DNA from: Gemmatimonadales bacterium
GTDB lineage: Bacteria; Gemmatimonadota; Gemmatimonadetes; Gemmatimonadales; GWC2-71-9
DNA length: 64,000 bases
Assembly: GCA_036500345.1 (NCBI GenBank)
Contig: DASYCE010000001.1
Location: forward strand, 1-64,000
Reading direction: 5' to 3'
Every line of letters begins with the position of its first letter. The first letter of the stretch is position 1. The translations under genes and the position numbers were made by a program. The notes under the pieces were generated by a model. That model ran no database searches. It saw only the letters and a list, made by a program, of their open reading frames with translations, and was not told the DNA's origin. Shown here one piece after another: positions 33,672 through 42,486 of the stretch.

Positions 33672-35498
33672 ATGTGCGGAATCGTGGGATATGTCGGACC
33701 CAAGCAGGCGACGCGGATTCTGATGGAAGGGCTGCGCCGCATGGAATACCGCGGGTACGACTCCGCCGGCATCGCCGTCCTCAACGGGCACGGTCTCGAA
33801 ATTCACAAGGCCGCCGGCAAGCTCTCCGTCCTCGCCGATGAACTCTGCGGCAAGGAGCCGGTCGGCACGCTCGGCATCGGGCACACTCGCTGGGCCACGC
33901 ACGGCGGGCCGACCACGCCGAACGCCCACCCGCACACCGATCAGTCGGGGCGGGTTGCACTGATTCACAACGGGATCATCGAGAACGCCACCGCGATCAA
34001 GAGGGCGCTGGTCGACCGCGGTCATACATTCCATTCGGAAACCGACACCGAAGTCCTGGCGCACCTCATCGGCGAGTTGTACGAGGGTTCGCTGGAGGAG
34101 GCGGTCGCCGCCGCGCTGCGCGACGTCAACGGCGCATACGGCATCGTGGTGATCTCGGCCGACGAGCCCGGCACCCTCGTCACCGCGCGGAACGGCTCGC
34201 CGATCGTCCTCGGGATCGGCGAAGGGGAGAACCTCGTGGCGTCGGACCAGTCGGCGCTGCTCGATCACACCCGGTCGGTGGTCTACCTCGACAACGGCGA
34301 ACTCGCCGTCCTCACCAAGGATGACTTCCGCGTCCGCACGCTGACGACGCGCCATGTCGACAAGCCGATCAACCAGATCGAATGGGACCTCGCCACGATC
34401 GAGCGCGGCGGATTCGACCATTTCATGCTCAAGGAAATCTTCGAGCAACCCGAGAGCATCGAGAACACGATGCGCGGGCACCTCCTCGAGGAAACCGGCA
34501 ACGTCCGTGTCTTCGGCCTCAAGCTCTCCGACACCGACGCGATGAAGGTCAAGCGGATCATCATCACCGCCTGCGGCACCTCATGGCATTCGGGGTTGAT
34601 CGGCAAGCACATGCTCGAAGAGCTGGCCCGGATCCCCACCGAAGTCGAATACGCCTCGGAATTCCGCTACCGCAATCCCGTCGTCGATTCCGACACGCTG
34701 GTCATCGCGATTTCGCAGTCGGGCGAGACGGCGGATACGCTGGCCGCGATGATGGAGGCCAAGCAGCGCGGGGCCCGTGTCCTCGGCCTGGTGAACGTGG
34801 TCGGTTCGACGATCTCGCGCGAAGTTGACGGCGGCCTCTATCTGCGATGTGGTCCGGAAATCGGCGTCGCAAGCACCAAGGCGTTCACCTCGCAGGTCGC
34901 GGCTCTGGCGCTCGTGACGTTGCGATTCGCGCGGCTGCGGACGATGTCGCTCCTCGAAGGACGGCGCTACATCGAGGCACTGCAGCAGTTGCCGGGGAAG
35001 GTCCGCCAGATTCTCGACCGCGCCGAAGAGGTCGAGGCGCTCGCGTCGCGGTTCGACGGAATGACCAACGCCCTCTATCTCGGACGCGGTGTCAACTTCC
35101 CGGTGGCACTGGAGGGGGCGCTCAAGCTGAAGGAGATCTCATACATCCACGCCGAGGGATACCCTGCGGCGGAGATGAAGCACGGGCCGATCGCGTTGAT
35201 CGACGAGAACATGCCGGTCGTCGTCGTCGCCCCGCGCGACGCCGTGCACAGCAAGATCGTGTCGAATGTGCAGGAGGTACGGGCGAGGGGAGGAAAGGTG
35301 ATCGCGATCGTCAATGAAAACGACGAGGAGATCGCGCGGCTCGCCGAAGCGACATTCATTGTGCCCGAGACGCTGGACCTGCTGACGCCGGTGCTGACGA
35401 TCATTCCGCTGCAGCTGTTGTCGTACTACGTCGCCGTCAACCGTGGCTGCAACGTGGATCAGCCGAGAAACCTGGCCAAGTCGGTAACCGTCGAATAA
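33672..35498 (+). CDS. glmS: glutamine-fructose-6-phosphate aminotransferase
   Basis: Makes glucosamine-6-phosphate from fructose-6-phosphate and glutamine. The 608-residue length is standard. The start ATG 33672 puts the nucleophile Cys at position 2 (MCGIVGYVG), as the N-terminal amidohydrolase mechanism requires, and GAGGAG lies 9 bases upstream. HTRWATHGGPT and YRGYDSAGIAV are glutaminase motifs. Two SIS isomerase domains follow (ITACGTSWHSGLIGKHMLEE, ISQSGETADTLAAM and YLGRGVNFPVALEGALKLKE). The C-terminal DQPRNLAKSVTVE is the family tail. It lies in the HD-GYP-glmM-glmS operon. Confidence 0.97.
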   Translation: MCGIVGYVGPKQATRILMEGLRRMEYRGYDSAGIAVLNGHGLEIHKAAGKLSVLADELCGKEPVGTLGIGHTRWATHGGPTTPNAHPHTDQSGRVALIHNGIIENATAIKRALVDRGHTFHSETDTEVLAHLIGELYEGSLEEAVAAALRDVNGAYGIVVISADEPGTLVTARNGSPIVLGIGEGENLVASDQSALLDHTRSVVYLDNGELAVLTKDDFRVRTLTTRHVDKPINQIEWDLATIERGGFDHFMLKEIFEQPESIENTMRGHLLEETGNVRVFGLKLSDTDAMKVKRIIITACGTSWHSGLIGKHMLEELARIPTEVEYASEFRYRNPVVDSDTLVIAISQSGETADTLAAMMEAKQRGARVLGLVNVVGSTISREVDGGLYLRCGPEIGVASTKAFTSQVAALALVTLRFARLRTMSLLEGRRYIEALQQLPGKVRQILDRAEEVEALASRFDGMTNALYLGRGVNFPVALEGALKLKEISYIHAEGYPAAEMKHGPIALIDENMPVVVVAPRDAVHSKIVSNVQEVRARGGKVIAIVNENDEEIARLAEATFIVPETLDLLTPVLTIIPLQLLSYYVAVNRGCNVDQPRNLAKSVTVE

Positions 35499-35519
35499 CA
35501 GCGATCACTCCGGGCGCGG

Positions 35520-35879
35520 TCACTGGGTGCCGCGCACGGCGTAGATCACCAGGTACCCGAACCCCAATCCGACCGGAAGCATCAGGAACCAGAGGTTCTC
35601 CTCTGGCCTCCCGACGCGTGGGTTGTCCACCCGCGACAACGGATATGACGTCCGGCACGAATCACAGGCCGGATTGCGAAGCCACGGGATTCCGCTGACC
35701 GAATCCGCAGTGAACCGGACGGAATGCAGCCGCACCTTCTCGCCGACGAAATCGAATTGCAGGACGTCGCGTTCCTTGAGCACCGGCTGCCTGGCCGGTT
35801 CAACCGGCTGCCAGTGGGCGCATCCGGCAACGGTGAGTGCAGCCACCAGCATGGCGACGGCGAACAAGACGCGGCGCAT
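35520..35879 (-). CDS. small lipoprotein, unknown
   Basis: A 119-residue lipoprotein. ATG 35879 begins a signal with a lipobox at TVAGCAHW. The mature protein has a short beta-rich segment (RDVLQFDFVGEKVRLHSVRF), a zinc-ribbon-like pair in PACDSCRTSYPL and a C-terminal hydrophobic helix (LMLPVGLGFGYLVIYAV). No family was recognised. It is convergent with glmS and upstream of another secreted protein gene on the same strand. Confidence 0.65.
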   Translation of the reverse strand: MRRVLFAVAMLVAALTVAGCAHWQPVEPARQPVLKERDVLQFDFVGEKVRLHSVRFTADSVSGIPWLRNPACDSCRTSYPLSRVDNPRVGRPEENLWFLMLPVGLGFGYLVIYAVRGTQ

Positions 35880-35921
35880 CGCCGAATCTACCACACCGAC
35901 CATCGGCGACCGGGAGGGCGG

Positions 35922-36524
35922 TCACCACCGCCGCCTGATCCCCAGCACTACCCCGCGCCGCCACGCGGTCAGCGACTGAAATCCCTCAGGAAGCTCCGCC
36001 GTGCGGAAGATCGATGGCGACCTGGTCACTTCGCCGCGGATCACGGCATCCCAGCGGCCGCCGAGCGGAAGACTCGCTTCGAGCGCGCCCCGCAGCGTAC
36101 TCCGCCACCGCGGCGAATCATCCGACAGGTCGAATGACCAGCGGTCGGCGCCGGCGCCGAGGGCGACTTCGAGCGACGGCCGGGGGGCGCGGCCGACGAT
36201 TCGGGTGGCGACCTCGAAGCCGGCGCCCCATGCACTCAGCACCCCGGGTGTGGTAACAACTGCCGCCGCGCTCGCTTCGGAGAGATCGGCGCCGGCGTGG
36301 CGCCCCTCGAGTCCCACTCGCCACCGACCGATCGTGCGCCCGATCGCGACGGTAACCACGGCGAGGCGGTCGGCGCGGATTTCAGGGTGATCGGGATCGA
36401 GCGCGTCCCGTGCGTCCCCGCGCGAAGTGATGGAGCCACCGAGGAGGGTGGCGCTCCACTGGGCGCAAAGCGGAGTGTGGCCGGGGAGGGCGAGAAGGAG
36501 GATGAGGAGAAGCGCGCGACGCAT
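35922..36524 (-). CDS. secreted beta-rich protein, unknown
   Basis: A 200-residue exported protein. ATG 36524 opens a signal peptide ending TPLCA|QWSATL. Amphipathic strands (VVTVAIGRTIGRWRVGLEGR, WGAGFEVATRIVGR, PSLEVALGAGADRWSFDL, RWDAVIRGEVTRSP) and a C-terminal GVVLGIRRRW fit a small outer-membrane barrel. Function is unknown. It is 42 bases upstream of the small lipoprotein gene and may share its transcript. Confidence 0.65.
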   Translation of the reverse strand: MRRALLLILLLALPGHTPLCAQWSATLLGGSITSRGDARDALDPDHPEIRADRLAVVTVAIGRTIGRWRVGLEGRHAGADLSEASAAAVVTTPGVLSAWGAGFEVATRIVGRAPRPSLEVALGAGADRWSFDLSDDSPRWRSTLRGALEASLPLGGRWDAVIRGEVTRSPSIFRTAELPEGFQSLTAWRRGVVLGIRRRW

Positions 36525-36590
36525 CGGACCGTCCGGATGAAGTGGTGCACACGATCGCACCACCGCGTCAACGGTCGATCAACGCGAACG

Positions 36591-37202
36591 CTACGGCTTC
36601 GGTTTCTGCATGTACTTCCAGTTCCGCTGCTTCCCTTCGCTGATCCATTCCATCGCGGTGGCAAGGCGCCTGGTCCGCGTCGCGTCGGTCTTCGCCTCGG
36701 TGATCCACTCGATGTACTCGCGCCGGTGACTTGGCGCGAACGCTTCCCACGACGACAAGGCCTTCCGGTTCCGCTTCAGCGCTCCCTGGAAATCAGCCGG
36801 CGTCCTGGGAACTGGCTTGGGCGCACGCTTTGGCTTGGCGACCTTGATCCGCTCGCGATTGAGCCGCGCCGCCTGCCGCACATATCCCACCAGCGTGTTC
36901 ATCCGCGGGAGGTCGGCCATCGTCGTGATCTTGCCGAATTGACCCATCGCCTCGTCAGCGCGCTGGCCCGACGGCGTCACCACCAGTGCACTCTTCCAGA
37001 ACCCCAGCGCCGCATGGGCCTTGAACGCAGCCATGCCGCAGAGAATGCCGTGGAAGTTGAACGACGGCATCCCCCATTTGATCGTCTCTTCGACGTCGGG
37101 GCAGCCGCGGTGCACCGCGGCACGGATCCGGGTGAGGATCGGCTGGGCGAATTCGGGAGCGTTGTCGATGTACTTGTCGACGCGCGGGTCGCGGGTTCCC
37201 AT
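36591..37202 (-). CDS. YdeI/DUF1801-type protein
   Basis: A 203-residue cytosolic protein. The N-terminal 115 residues match the DUF1801 layout (RVDKYIDNAPEFAQPILTRI, CPDVEETIKWGMPSFNFHG). The C-terminal half carries the YdeI/OmdA bacteriocin-protection pattern (SWEAFAPSHRREYIEWITEA, RTRRLATAMEWISEGKQ) after a Lys/Pro-rich hinge. Homologues are linked to acid or antimicrobial peptide tolerance but the biochemical role is not known. ATG 37202 starts the first domain. Confidence 0.85.
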   Translation of the reverse strand: MGTRDPRVDKYIDNAPEFAQPILTRIRAAVHRGCPDVEETIKWGMPSFNFHGILCGMAAFKAHAALGFWKSALVVTPSGQRADEAMGQFGKITTMADLPRMNTLVGYVRQAARLNRERIKVAKPKRAPKPVPRTPADFQGALKRNRKALSSWEAFAPSHRREYIEWITEAKTDATRTRRLATAMEWISEGKQRNWKYMQKPKP

Positions 37203-37267
37203 GATCGATCCTCTCCGGACGAGGGTCAAAGCTACGACGCGGCGCAAGGCCGTCGATCTGATTCCAT

Positions 37268-37273
37268 TACCTT
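37268..37273 (+). promoter_or_regulatory. -10-like hexamer of dtd, leaderless
   Basis: TACCTT (37268-37273) lies 6 bases before the GTG start at 37280, as at nrnA. No Shine-Dalgarno and no clear -35 were found. Confidence 0.4.
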
Positions 37274-37279
37274 CTCCGC

Positions 37280-37726
37280 GTGCGCTGCCTGATCCAGCGG
37301 GTCACGGAAGCATCGGTCACGATCGACGGAGAAGTATCGGCCGCGATCGGTGCCGGATTGCTGGTCCTCGTCGGGATCGCTCCCACCGACACACCGGCCG
37401 ACCTGACGTGGATGGCGAGCAGGATTGCCGGGCTCCGGATCTTCAACGACGTGCAGGGGAAGATGAATCTCGATCTTGCCTCGATCGGCGGGGCGGTGCT
37501 GGTCGTCTCGCAGTTCACCCTCTACGGCGATGCAACTGCCGGCCGGCGGCCCTCCTTCATCGGCGCGGCGCGCCCGGAGACGGCGATCCCGCTATACGAG
37601 CAATTCGTCGCGAACCTTCGCACCACCGGCCTCACGGTGGCGACCGGCACCTTCGGCGCCGACATGAAGGTCGCCCTGGTCAACGACGGCCCCGTGACAC
37701 TGATGCTGGAGTATCCGCCGCGATGA
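37280..37726 (+). CDS. dtd: D-aminoacyl-tRNA deacylase
   Basis: Removes D-amino acids and mischarged glycine from tRNA. The 148-residue length is standard. The family cross-subunit motifs are present: [10 protein letters not shown] (SQxT) and [12 protein letters not shown] (NxGPxT, Gly-cisPro). [14 protein letters not shown] is the usual start. GTG 37280 is the only start that places the first strand correctly; it lies 6 bases after a TACCTT hexamer. The stop overlaps the maf ATG by 4 bases. Confidence 0.95.
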   Translation: MRCLIQRVTEASVTIDGEVSAAIGAGLLVLVGIAPTDTPADLTWMASRIAGLRIFNDVQGKMNLDLASIGGAVLVVSQFTLYGDATAGRRPSFIGAARPETAIPLYEQFVANLRTTGLTVATGTFGADMKVALVNDGPVTLMLEYPPR

Positions 37727-38295
37727 CAATGCCGACGATCGTCCTGGCGTCGGCGTCGCCGCGCCGTCGCCAGCTGATGGACATGCTGCACATTCCGGTG
37801 ATTGTCGCTCCGGCGAATGTGCAGGAGATCCGCCTGCCGCGCGAAGCGCCGCCCGCCTACTCGCGCCGTCTCGCCCGCGACAAGGCCCGCGCCGTCCCGG
37901 GCGCGCTCGTTCTCGGTGCGGATACGATCGTCGTGGTCGATGATGACGTGCTGGAGAAGCCGGCGGACGATGCCGACGCACTGCAGATGCTGCGCCGGTT
38001 GCAGGGGCGGAGCCACGTGGTGATTACCGCGGTCTGCCTGATCGCCAATGGCACCGAGTATCACGCCGCCGACGAAACCCGCGTCACCTTCCGCCGCTGC
38101 GGCGAGCCGATGCTGCTCGACTACATCGCCACGGGCGAACCGCACGACAAGGCCGGTGCCTACGGGATCCAGGGATGGGGCGCGGCACTTGTCGAGCGAA
38201 TCGACGGAGATTTCTTCGGCGTGATGGGCCTGCCGGTGCGTCTGGTCCTCGATCTCCTCCGTCAGGCGGGATACGAGTACCGCTTCCCGCGATAG
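37723..38295 (+). CDS. maf: Maf-family nucleotide pyrophosphatase
   Basis: Hydrolyses non-canonical or excess nucleoside triphosphates (dTTP/UTP-type in Maf proteins), removing mispaired nucleotides. The 190-residue protein starts [19 protein letters not shown] (SxSPRR). [17 protein letters not shown] follows, then [22 protein letters not shown] and [20 protein letters not shown]. Both ATG 37723 and ATG 37729 are possible; the former overlaps the dtd stop (ATGA). dtd and maf form a quality-control pair. Confidence 0.95.
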   Translation: MTMPTIVLASASPRRRQLMDMLHIPVIVAPANVQEIRLPREAPPAYSRRLARDKARAVPGALVLGADTIVVVDDDVLEKPADDADALQMLRRLQGRSHVVITAVCLIANGTEYHAADETRVTFRRCGEPMLLDYIATGEPHDKAGAYGIQGWGAALVERIDGDFFGVMGLPVRLVLDLLRQAGYEYRFPR

Positions 38296-38298
38296 TGG

Positions 38299-39792
38299 CT
38301 AGCGATCCTTCATCGCCTGGCCAAGCGCCGCGAGCACCGCGCCCGCCTTGGCGCTCGTCTCGTTCAATTCACCCACCGGCACCGAATCGGCGACGATCCC
38401 CGCACCTGCCTGCACGCTCGCGATGTTCCCGTGGAAGATGACCGTCCGGATCGCGATCGCGGTGTCGAGGGTGCGGGCCCCCCACCCGACGTACCCCACC
38501 GCGCCGGCGTACGGCCCGCGCCGCGTCGGCTCGAGTTCGTCGATGATCTCCATGGCGCGCACCTTCGGCGCGCCGCTCACCGTCCCGGCTGGGAATGCCG
38601 CCGCCAGTGCGTCGAGCGCATCCAGCTCGGGGCGGAGCGTTCCGTGAACTTCGCTCACGAGGTGCATCACATGGGAATAGCGCTCGACCACCATCCGCTC
38701 CGCGACGTGGACCGATCCGTATTGCGCCACCCGTCCCACGTCGTTGCGGCCGAGATCGAGGAGCATGGTGTGCTCGGCGACTTCTTTCGGGTCGGCACGC
38801 ATTTCCGCTTCGAGCTGGCGGTCGGCCTCGGGGGTCGCGCCGCGCGGGCGGGTTCCCGCGATCGGGCGCACCGTGACACGATCGTGCTCCACGCGCACCA
38901 GCACTTCCGGTGACGCGCCGGCAATGGTGATCCCCGCGAGCCGCAGGAAATAGCAGTACGGCGCCGGATTGAGCGCGCGGAGCCAGCGATACGCCAGAAA
39001 TGGATCGGGCGCCGGCGTGACGTCGAGGCGGCGCGACAGCACGATCTGGAAGGCGTCGCCCGCAGCGATGTAATCCCGGCAGCGCTGCACGTCGCGCTGA
39101 AAGTCGGCGTCGGTGAAGTTCGCGGTGGCGGCCGCACGGTGGACCCCGTCGATCGCCAGCGGCGCGAGATGGTTCGGCGCATCGAGCCGCGCGACCCATT
39201 CGTCGCACCGCCGCTCGGCATCGGCGATCCGTGCGTCGAGATCGGCGTCCGAGAGACGCTCGTCCACCGCGACGTTGGCGATCACCGTTGCCCGATGAAA
39301 GAGATTGTCGAGCACGAGGAGCGTGTCGACCAGCATCACCACGGCATCGGGAAGGTCGCGGTCGTCGCGCGGCGGATCGGGAAGCCGCTCGATCGTGCGC
39401 ACCACATCGTAGCCCCAGAACCCCACCGCGCCGCCGGTGAAGCGCGGCAATCCGGGAACCTCGACCGACCGATCGGCGCGCAGCATCTCGCTCAGATGCG
39501 CCAGCGGGGCGATCGGGTCGTTGCGTGGAACCCAGTCATCACCGTCCGTCGACATCTCGCAGCGGCGACCGCGGTAGCGATAGATCGCGCCCGGTTCAGT
39601 CGCGAGGAATGAATACCGCGCCCACCGTTCGCCACCCTCCAGCGATTCGAGGAGAAAGCCGTACTCGCCGCGATGAATCTTCGCGAATGCCGATACTGGT
39701 GTATCGCCGTCGAGGACCACCTCGCGCGTCACGGGGACGCGGGTGAATCCGTTGCGCGCGGCATCGCGGCAGCGCGATCGCAGGTCGCTCAT
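38299..39792 (-). CDS. trpE: anthranilate synthase component I
   Basis: Converts chorismate to anthranilate with glutamine amide nitrogen from TrpG. The 497-residue length fits. Features are LLESLEGGERWARYSFLATE, the substrate-site PAPYCYFLRLAGITIAGASP, GTRPRGATPEAD, LLDLGRNDVGRVA, VMHLVSEVHGTLRPELDA and AFPAGTVSGAPKVRAME, ending in a short C-terminal helix. No trpG or trpD is adjacent, so the amidotransferase must be encoded elsewhere. Its ATG overlaps the stop of an upstream lipoprotein gene by 4 bases. It converges on maf with a 3-base gap. Confidence 0.95.
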   Translation of the reverse strand: MSDLRSRCRDAARNGFTRVPVTREVVLDGDTPVSAFAKIHRGEYGFLLESLEGGERWARYSFLATEPGAIYRYRGRRCEMSTDGDDWVPRNDPIAPLAHLSEMLRADRSVEVPGLPRFTGGAVGFWGYDVVRTIERLPDPPRDDRDLPDAVVMLVDTLLVLDNLFHRATVIANVAVDERLSDADLDARIADAERRCDEWVARLDAPNHLAPLAIDGVHRAAATANFTDADFQRDVQRCRDYIAAGDAFQIVLSRRLDVTPAPDPFLAYRWLRALNPAPYCYFLRLAGITIAGASPEVLVRVEHDRVTVRPIAGTRPRGATPEADRQLEAEMRADPKEVAEHTMLLDLGRNDVGRVAQYGSVHVAERMVVERYSHVMHLVSEVHGTLRPELDALDALAAAFPAGTVSGAPKVRAMEIIDELEPTRRGPYAGAVGYVGWGARTLDTAIAIRTVIFHGNIASVQAGAGIVADSVPVGELNETSAKAGAVLAALGQAMKDR

Positions 39793-40367
39793 CGAAGGGC
39801 CAGCAACGCGTAGACGCCGGACGTGGTGAGCGGAAAGCGCATCATGTCGGCGGCGGGACGATTCCCGGCGAGGAACTTGACATGGGTGTCGGTCACCAGG
39901 GCCGGCGCGACGAGCTGTTCGAATTGTCCGGGGCTCGGATGGGTTGCGGCGGCGCCGGATGGCGTCTTGAAATGAATGGCATACGAAAACGTTCCGGTCG
40001 AACCGGTCGGCACATTGTCGGGAAGCGAGATCGTCACCGCGTATTGGCCGGCGACGGGATGCACTTCGACGCGGATCGAATCGCGCGAGGGAGTCGAATC
40101 ATGGGCGGCGGGAAAATGGAGCATCAGGAAGATGGCCTGATCGTCGGCATGCTTCATCACGATCGTCCGCCCTGCTGCTCGGGCGAACACGACCTGCGTG
40201 TCACGCACCACGCCCCCCGAGGTTTCGAGCATCCACACCTTGTCGGTCGTCGTCTGCGTCCCCGGCGCGATCGCCATCGTGGCTGGGACCGCGCCGACGT
40301 TGACGTTGGTTCCATGGCAGGCGGCCACCAGCGCCAGCGCGGCGACGCCTATCTTCCGGCGATGCTT
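39789..40367 (-). CDS. lipoprotein upstream of trpE, start unresolved
   Basis: About 190 residues are coded, but no ATG, GTG or TTG lies at the expected place. The signal-like stretch KHRRKIGVAALALVAACHG has a lipobox (VAAC) but begins at non-canonical codons (ACG, ATA or CTG). A short ATG-led frame from about 40388 reads MPADRRSIAGR and stops at a TAG just before the signal core, so a single-base frameshift would also restore a normal start. The mature protein has beta strands (WMLETSGGVVRDTQVVFARA, QYAVTISLPDNV, FSYAIHFKTP). The 5' end overlaps the divergent gene at 40362. Confidence 0.55.
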   Translation of the reverse strand, partial: KHRRKIGVAALALVAACHGTNVNVGAVPATMAIAPGTQTTTDKVWMLETSGGVVRDTQVVFARAAGRTIVMKHADDQAIFLMLHFPAAHDSTPSRDSIRVEVHPVAGQYAVTISLPDNVPTGSTGTFSYAIHFKTPSGAAATHPSPGQFEQLVAPALVTDTHVKFLAGNRPAADMMRFPLTTSGVYALLALR

Positions 40368-42374
40368 CGTCGATCGGCCGGCATCGCGGTGCTTCTCGCC
40401 ACGGTCGTTGCGGCTCCGCTCACCGCGCAGCGCTGGGTCGCCGGCGATTCGCTGCCGCTGATCCAGGCGGCGGTTGCTCACCGCGCCAGCCGCGATGCCG
40501 ATACCCTTCTCGCCTCGTGGCAAGCCGAAGCGCACGGGTTCCTGCGGTTTGCCTCGGTCATCGATCACGGCGATGGTCCTGTCGAACGGGTGATTCGGGC
40601 CGACGAATTGCGGGTCGAAGTGTACGGGGAGGCCCCGAACTGGAGCAAGCAGAATATCGTCGCCTGGCGCGACACCTCCTTCCTTCCCAACCAGATGCAG
40701 TACCATCGCGACCATCTCGGCATCGTCGCGAACGACTTCGGACCGCTGATCCGGCTGGGCCAGGGCGACGAGGTCCGTAACGTCCCCCATCCGCTCTCGG
40801 CCGCCGGTCTCTCATTCTACCGCTTCGCGCTCGGCGACACCCTGCGGCTGACCGCACCGCGCGGAACGGTCCGCGTCGTCGCAATCGACGTGCGGCCGAG
40901 CGACCCCGGGACCGCCGGAACGATCGGGACCCTCTACATCGACATCGACCGCGCCGCGCTGGTCCGCTTCCAGTTCACCTTCACACCTCCTGCCTATCGC
41001 GATCGCACCGTCGAGGATATCACCGTCACCCTCGACAACGCCCTCGAGGAAAACGCTCGCTGGCTCCCCTGGCGCCAGTCGATCGTGATCCGCCGCGCGA
41101 CGCCGTGGCTCGATACGCCGCTCCATACCGTGATTCGCGGTGACTGGGTGATCGACGACTACCGCTTCGGCACGGTGCATCCGCCGGTCTTCTTTGCAGG
41201 CCCCCCGATCGGAGGCCGCACGGCGCCCGTCGATTCGGGATGGACGGCGCCGATCGCGAACGAACTCAGCGACCTCCCGGAGACCGAGCTGGACGTCGCC
41301 CAGGTGGCGCGCCGCGCATCGCAATCGATCGGCGGACGTTCGCTCGACGGCTTGCCGCGCTTCCGGGTCGTCGACGGAGCCCTGAGCGATCTGCTGCGCG
41401 TCAACCGCGTCGAAGGCGTGACAATCGAGCCGGGAAGCTCCCTTGAACTCGGTCGCGGTTTCAACCTCCGCGCCCGCGCCGGGATCGGCCTGAGCGATGA
41501 CCGGATGATCTGGGCCGGCGAAGTGGCGAAGCGCAGCGGCCCGGCGCGCTGGTCGGTCGGCGCCACGCGCAGCGTTGCCGACGTCGGAGATCTCCCGATG
41601 ATCAGCGGCGTGGTGAACTCCGTCGCCACCGCCGTCGCCGGAACCGATCTGGGCGACTACACCCTCCTCGATCGAGCGACTGCCGCCGCGACGATCGCGT
41701 CCGGGCGCACTCTCGTCACCATCGCGGGCGGGTGGGAAGAATCGCGTCCGGCCGCGGCCGCCTTCACGCCGCTCACCGACTCGGTGCTCCCCAATCCGCT
41801 CCTGCCACGAAGCAGCGCGGCGATCGCGCGGCTGTCGCTGTCACGGCAAGGCACCGCCGGCGACGGCTGGACCATCGACGGCGAAGCCGGTGCTGGTACG
41901 ACTGAATGGGCCCGGATCCGGGCGGCGGGCAACGTCGCGATCGCCATCGGGACCGGCTCGATCGAACTGAGCGGCACGGCCGGGTGGGGGAGCGCCGATC
42001 TCCCTGTCTATCGAAGCTTTCTCCTCGGCGGAAAAGGGACCCTCCCCGGGCTCCCGTTTCGCGAGCTCGGCGGCCGCAGGATGGCCATGGCTTCGGTCGG
42101 CTGGGCGCTTCCGGTCCGGCTCCCCACACCTCCCTTTCCGTATTCGAAATACGTCACGCTTCCAAGCATCTTGGAGCCGTTCCTGGCCGCCGGAATTGCC
42201 GGTGGCGACTTCGCGCTCGCCCCGTGGCGAGCGACCGGGAGCATCGAACCGGTGGCCGGCCTCCGCATCGATGCCTGGGGGCCGCTGATCCGCGTGGAAT
42301 CGGGGATTTCGCTGCGAACCGGGCGGGTTACCATCTCGCTCGATGCCCATCCCGATTGGTGGGCAATCCTCTAG
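40362..42374 (+). CDS. large secreted outer-membrane protein
   Basis: A 670-residue exported protein. The signal peptide ends AAPLTA|QRWVAG. Residues about 25-260 form a soluble beta-rich region (WQAEAHGFLRFASVIDHGDG, WSKQNIVAWRDTSFLPNQM, VTLDNALEENARWLPWRQSI). From about 320 the sequence resembles a BamA/Omp85-type or DUF5686-like barrel (LELGRGFNLRARAGIGLSDD, VAIAIGTGSIELSGTAG, SILEPFLAAGIAGG), ending RTGRVTISLDAHPDWW. It may be an outer-membrane assembly or receptor protein. The start lies inside the 5' end of the divergent lipoprotein gene. Confidence 0.72.
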   Translation: MLRRSAGIAVLLATVVAAPLTAQRWVAGDSLPLIQAAVAHRASRDADTLLASWQAEAHGFLRFASVIDHGDGPVERVIRADELRVEVYGEAPNWSKQNIVAWRDTSFLPNQMQYHRDHLGIVANDFGPLIRLGQGDEVRNVPHPLSAAGLSFYRFALGDTLRLTAPRGTVRVVAIDVRPSDPGTAGTIGTLYIDIDRAALVRFQFTFTPPAYRDRTVEDITVTLDNALEENARWLPWRQSIVIRRATPWLDTPLHTVIRGDWVIDDYRFGTVHPPVFFAGPPIGGRTAPVDSGWTAPIANELSDLPETELDVAQVARRASQSIGGRSLDGLPRFRVVDGALSDLLRVNRVEGVTIEPGSSLELGRGFNLRARAGIGLSDDRMIWAGEVAKRSGPARWSVGATRSVADVGDLPMISGVVNSVATAVAGTDLGDYTLLDRATAAATIASGRTLVTIAGGWEESRPAAAAFTPLTDSVLPNPLLPRSSAAIARLSLSRQGTAGDGWTIDGEAGAGTTEWARIRAAGNVAIAIGTGSIELSGTAGWGSADLPVYRSFLLGGKGTLPGLPFRELGGRRMAMASVGWALPVRLPTPPFPYSKYVTLPSILEPFLAAGIAGGDFALAPWRATGSIEPVAGLRIDAWGPLIRVESGISLRTGRVTISLDAHPDWWAIL

Positions 42375-42486
42375 CGGCGCCGCGCCAGTGCGACAATCCG
42401 GTCACATCCTGACAGCGAGATGTCATGTGGCGACAGAGGCACCTAGATTGCAATGAACCGGCTGGAAACCCGTATCGAAGGGGCTC

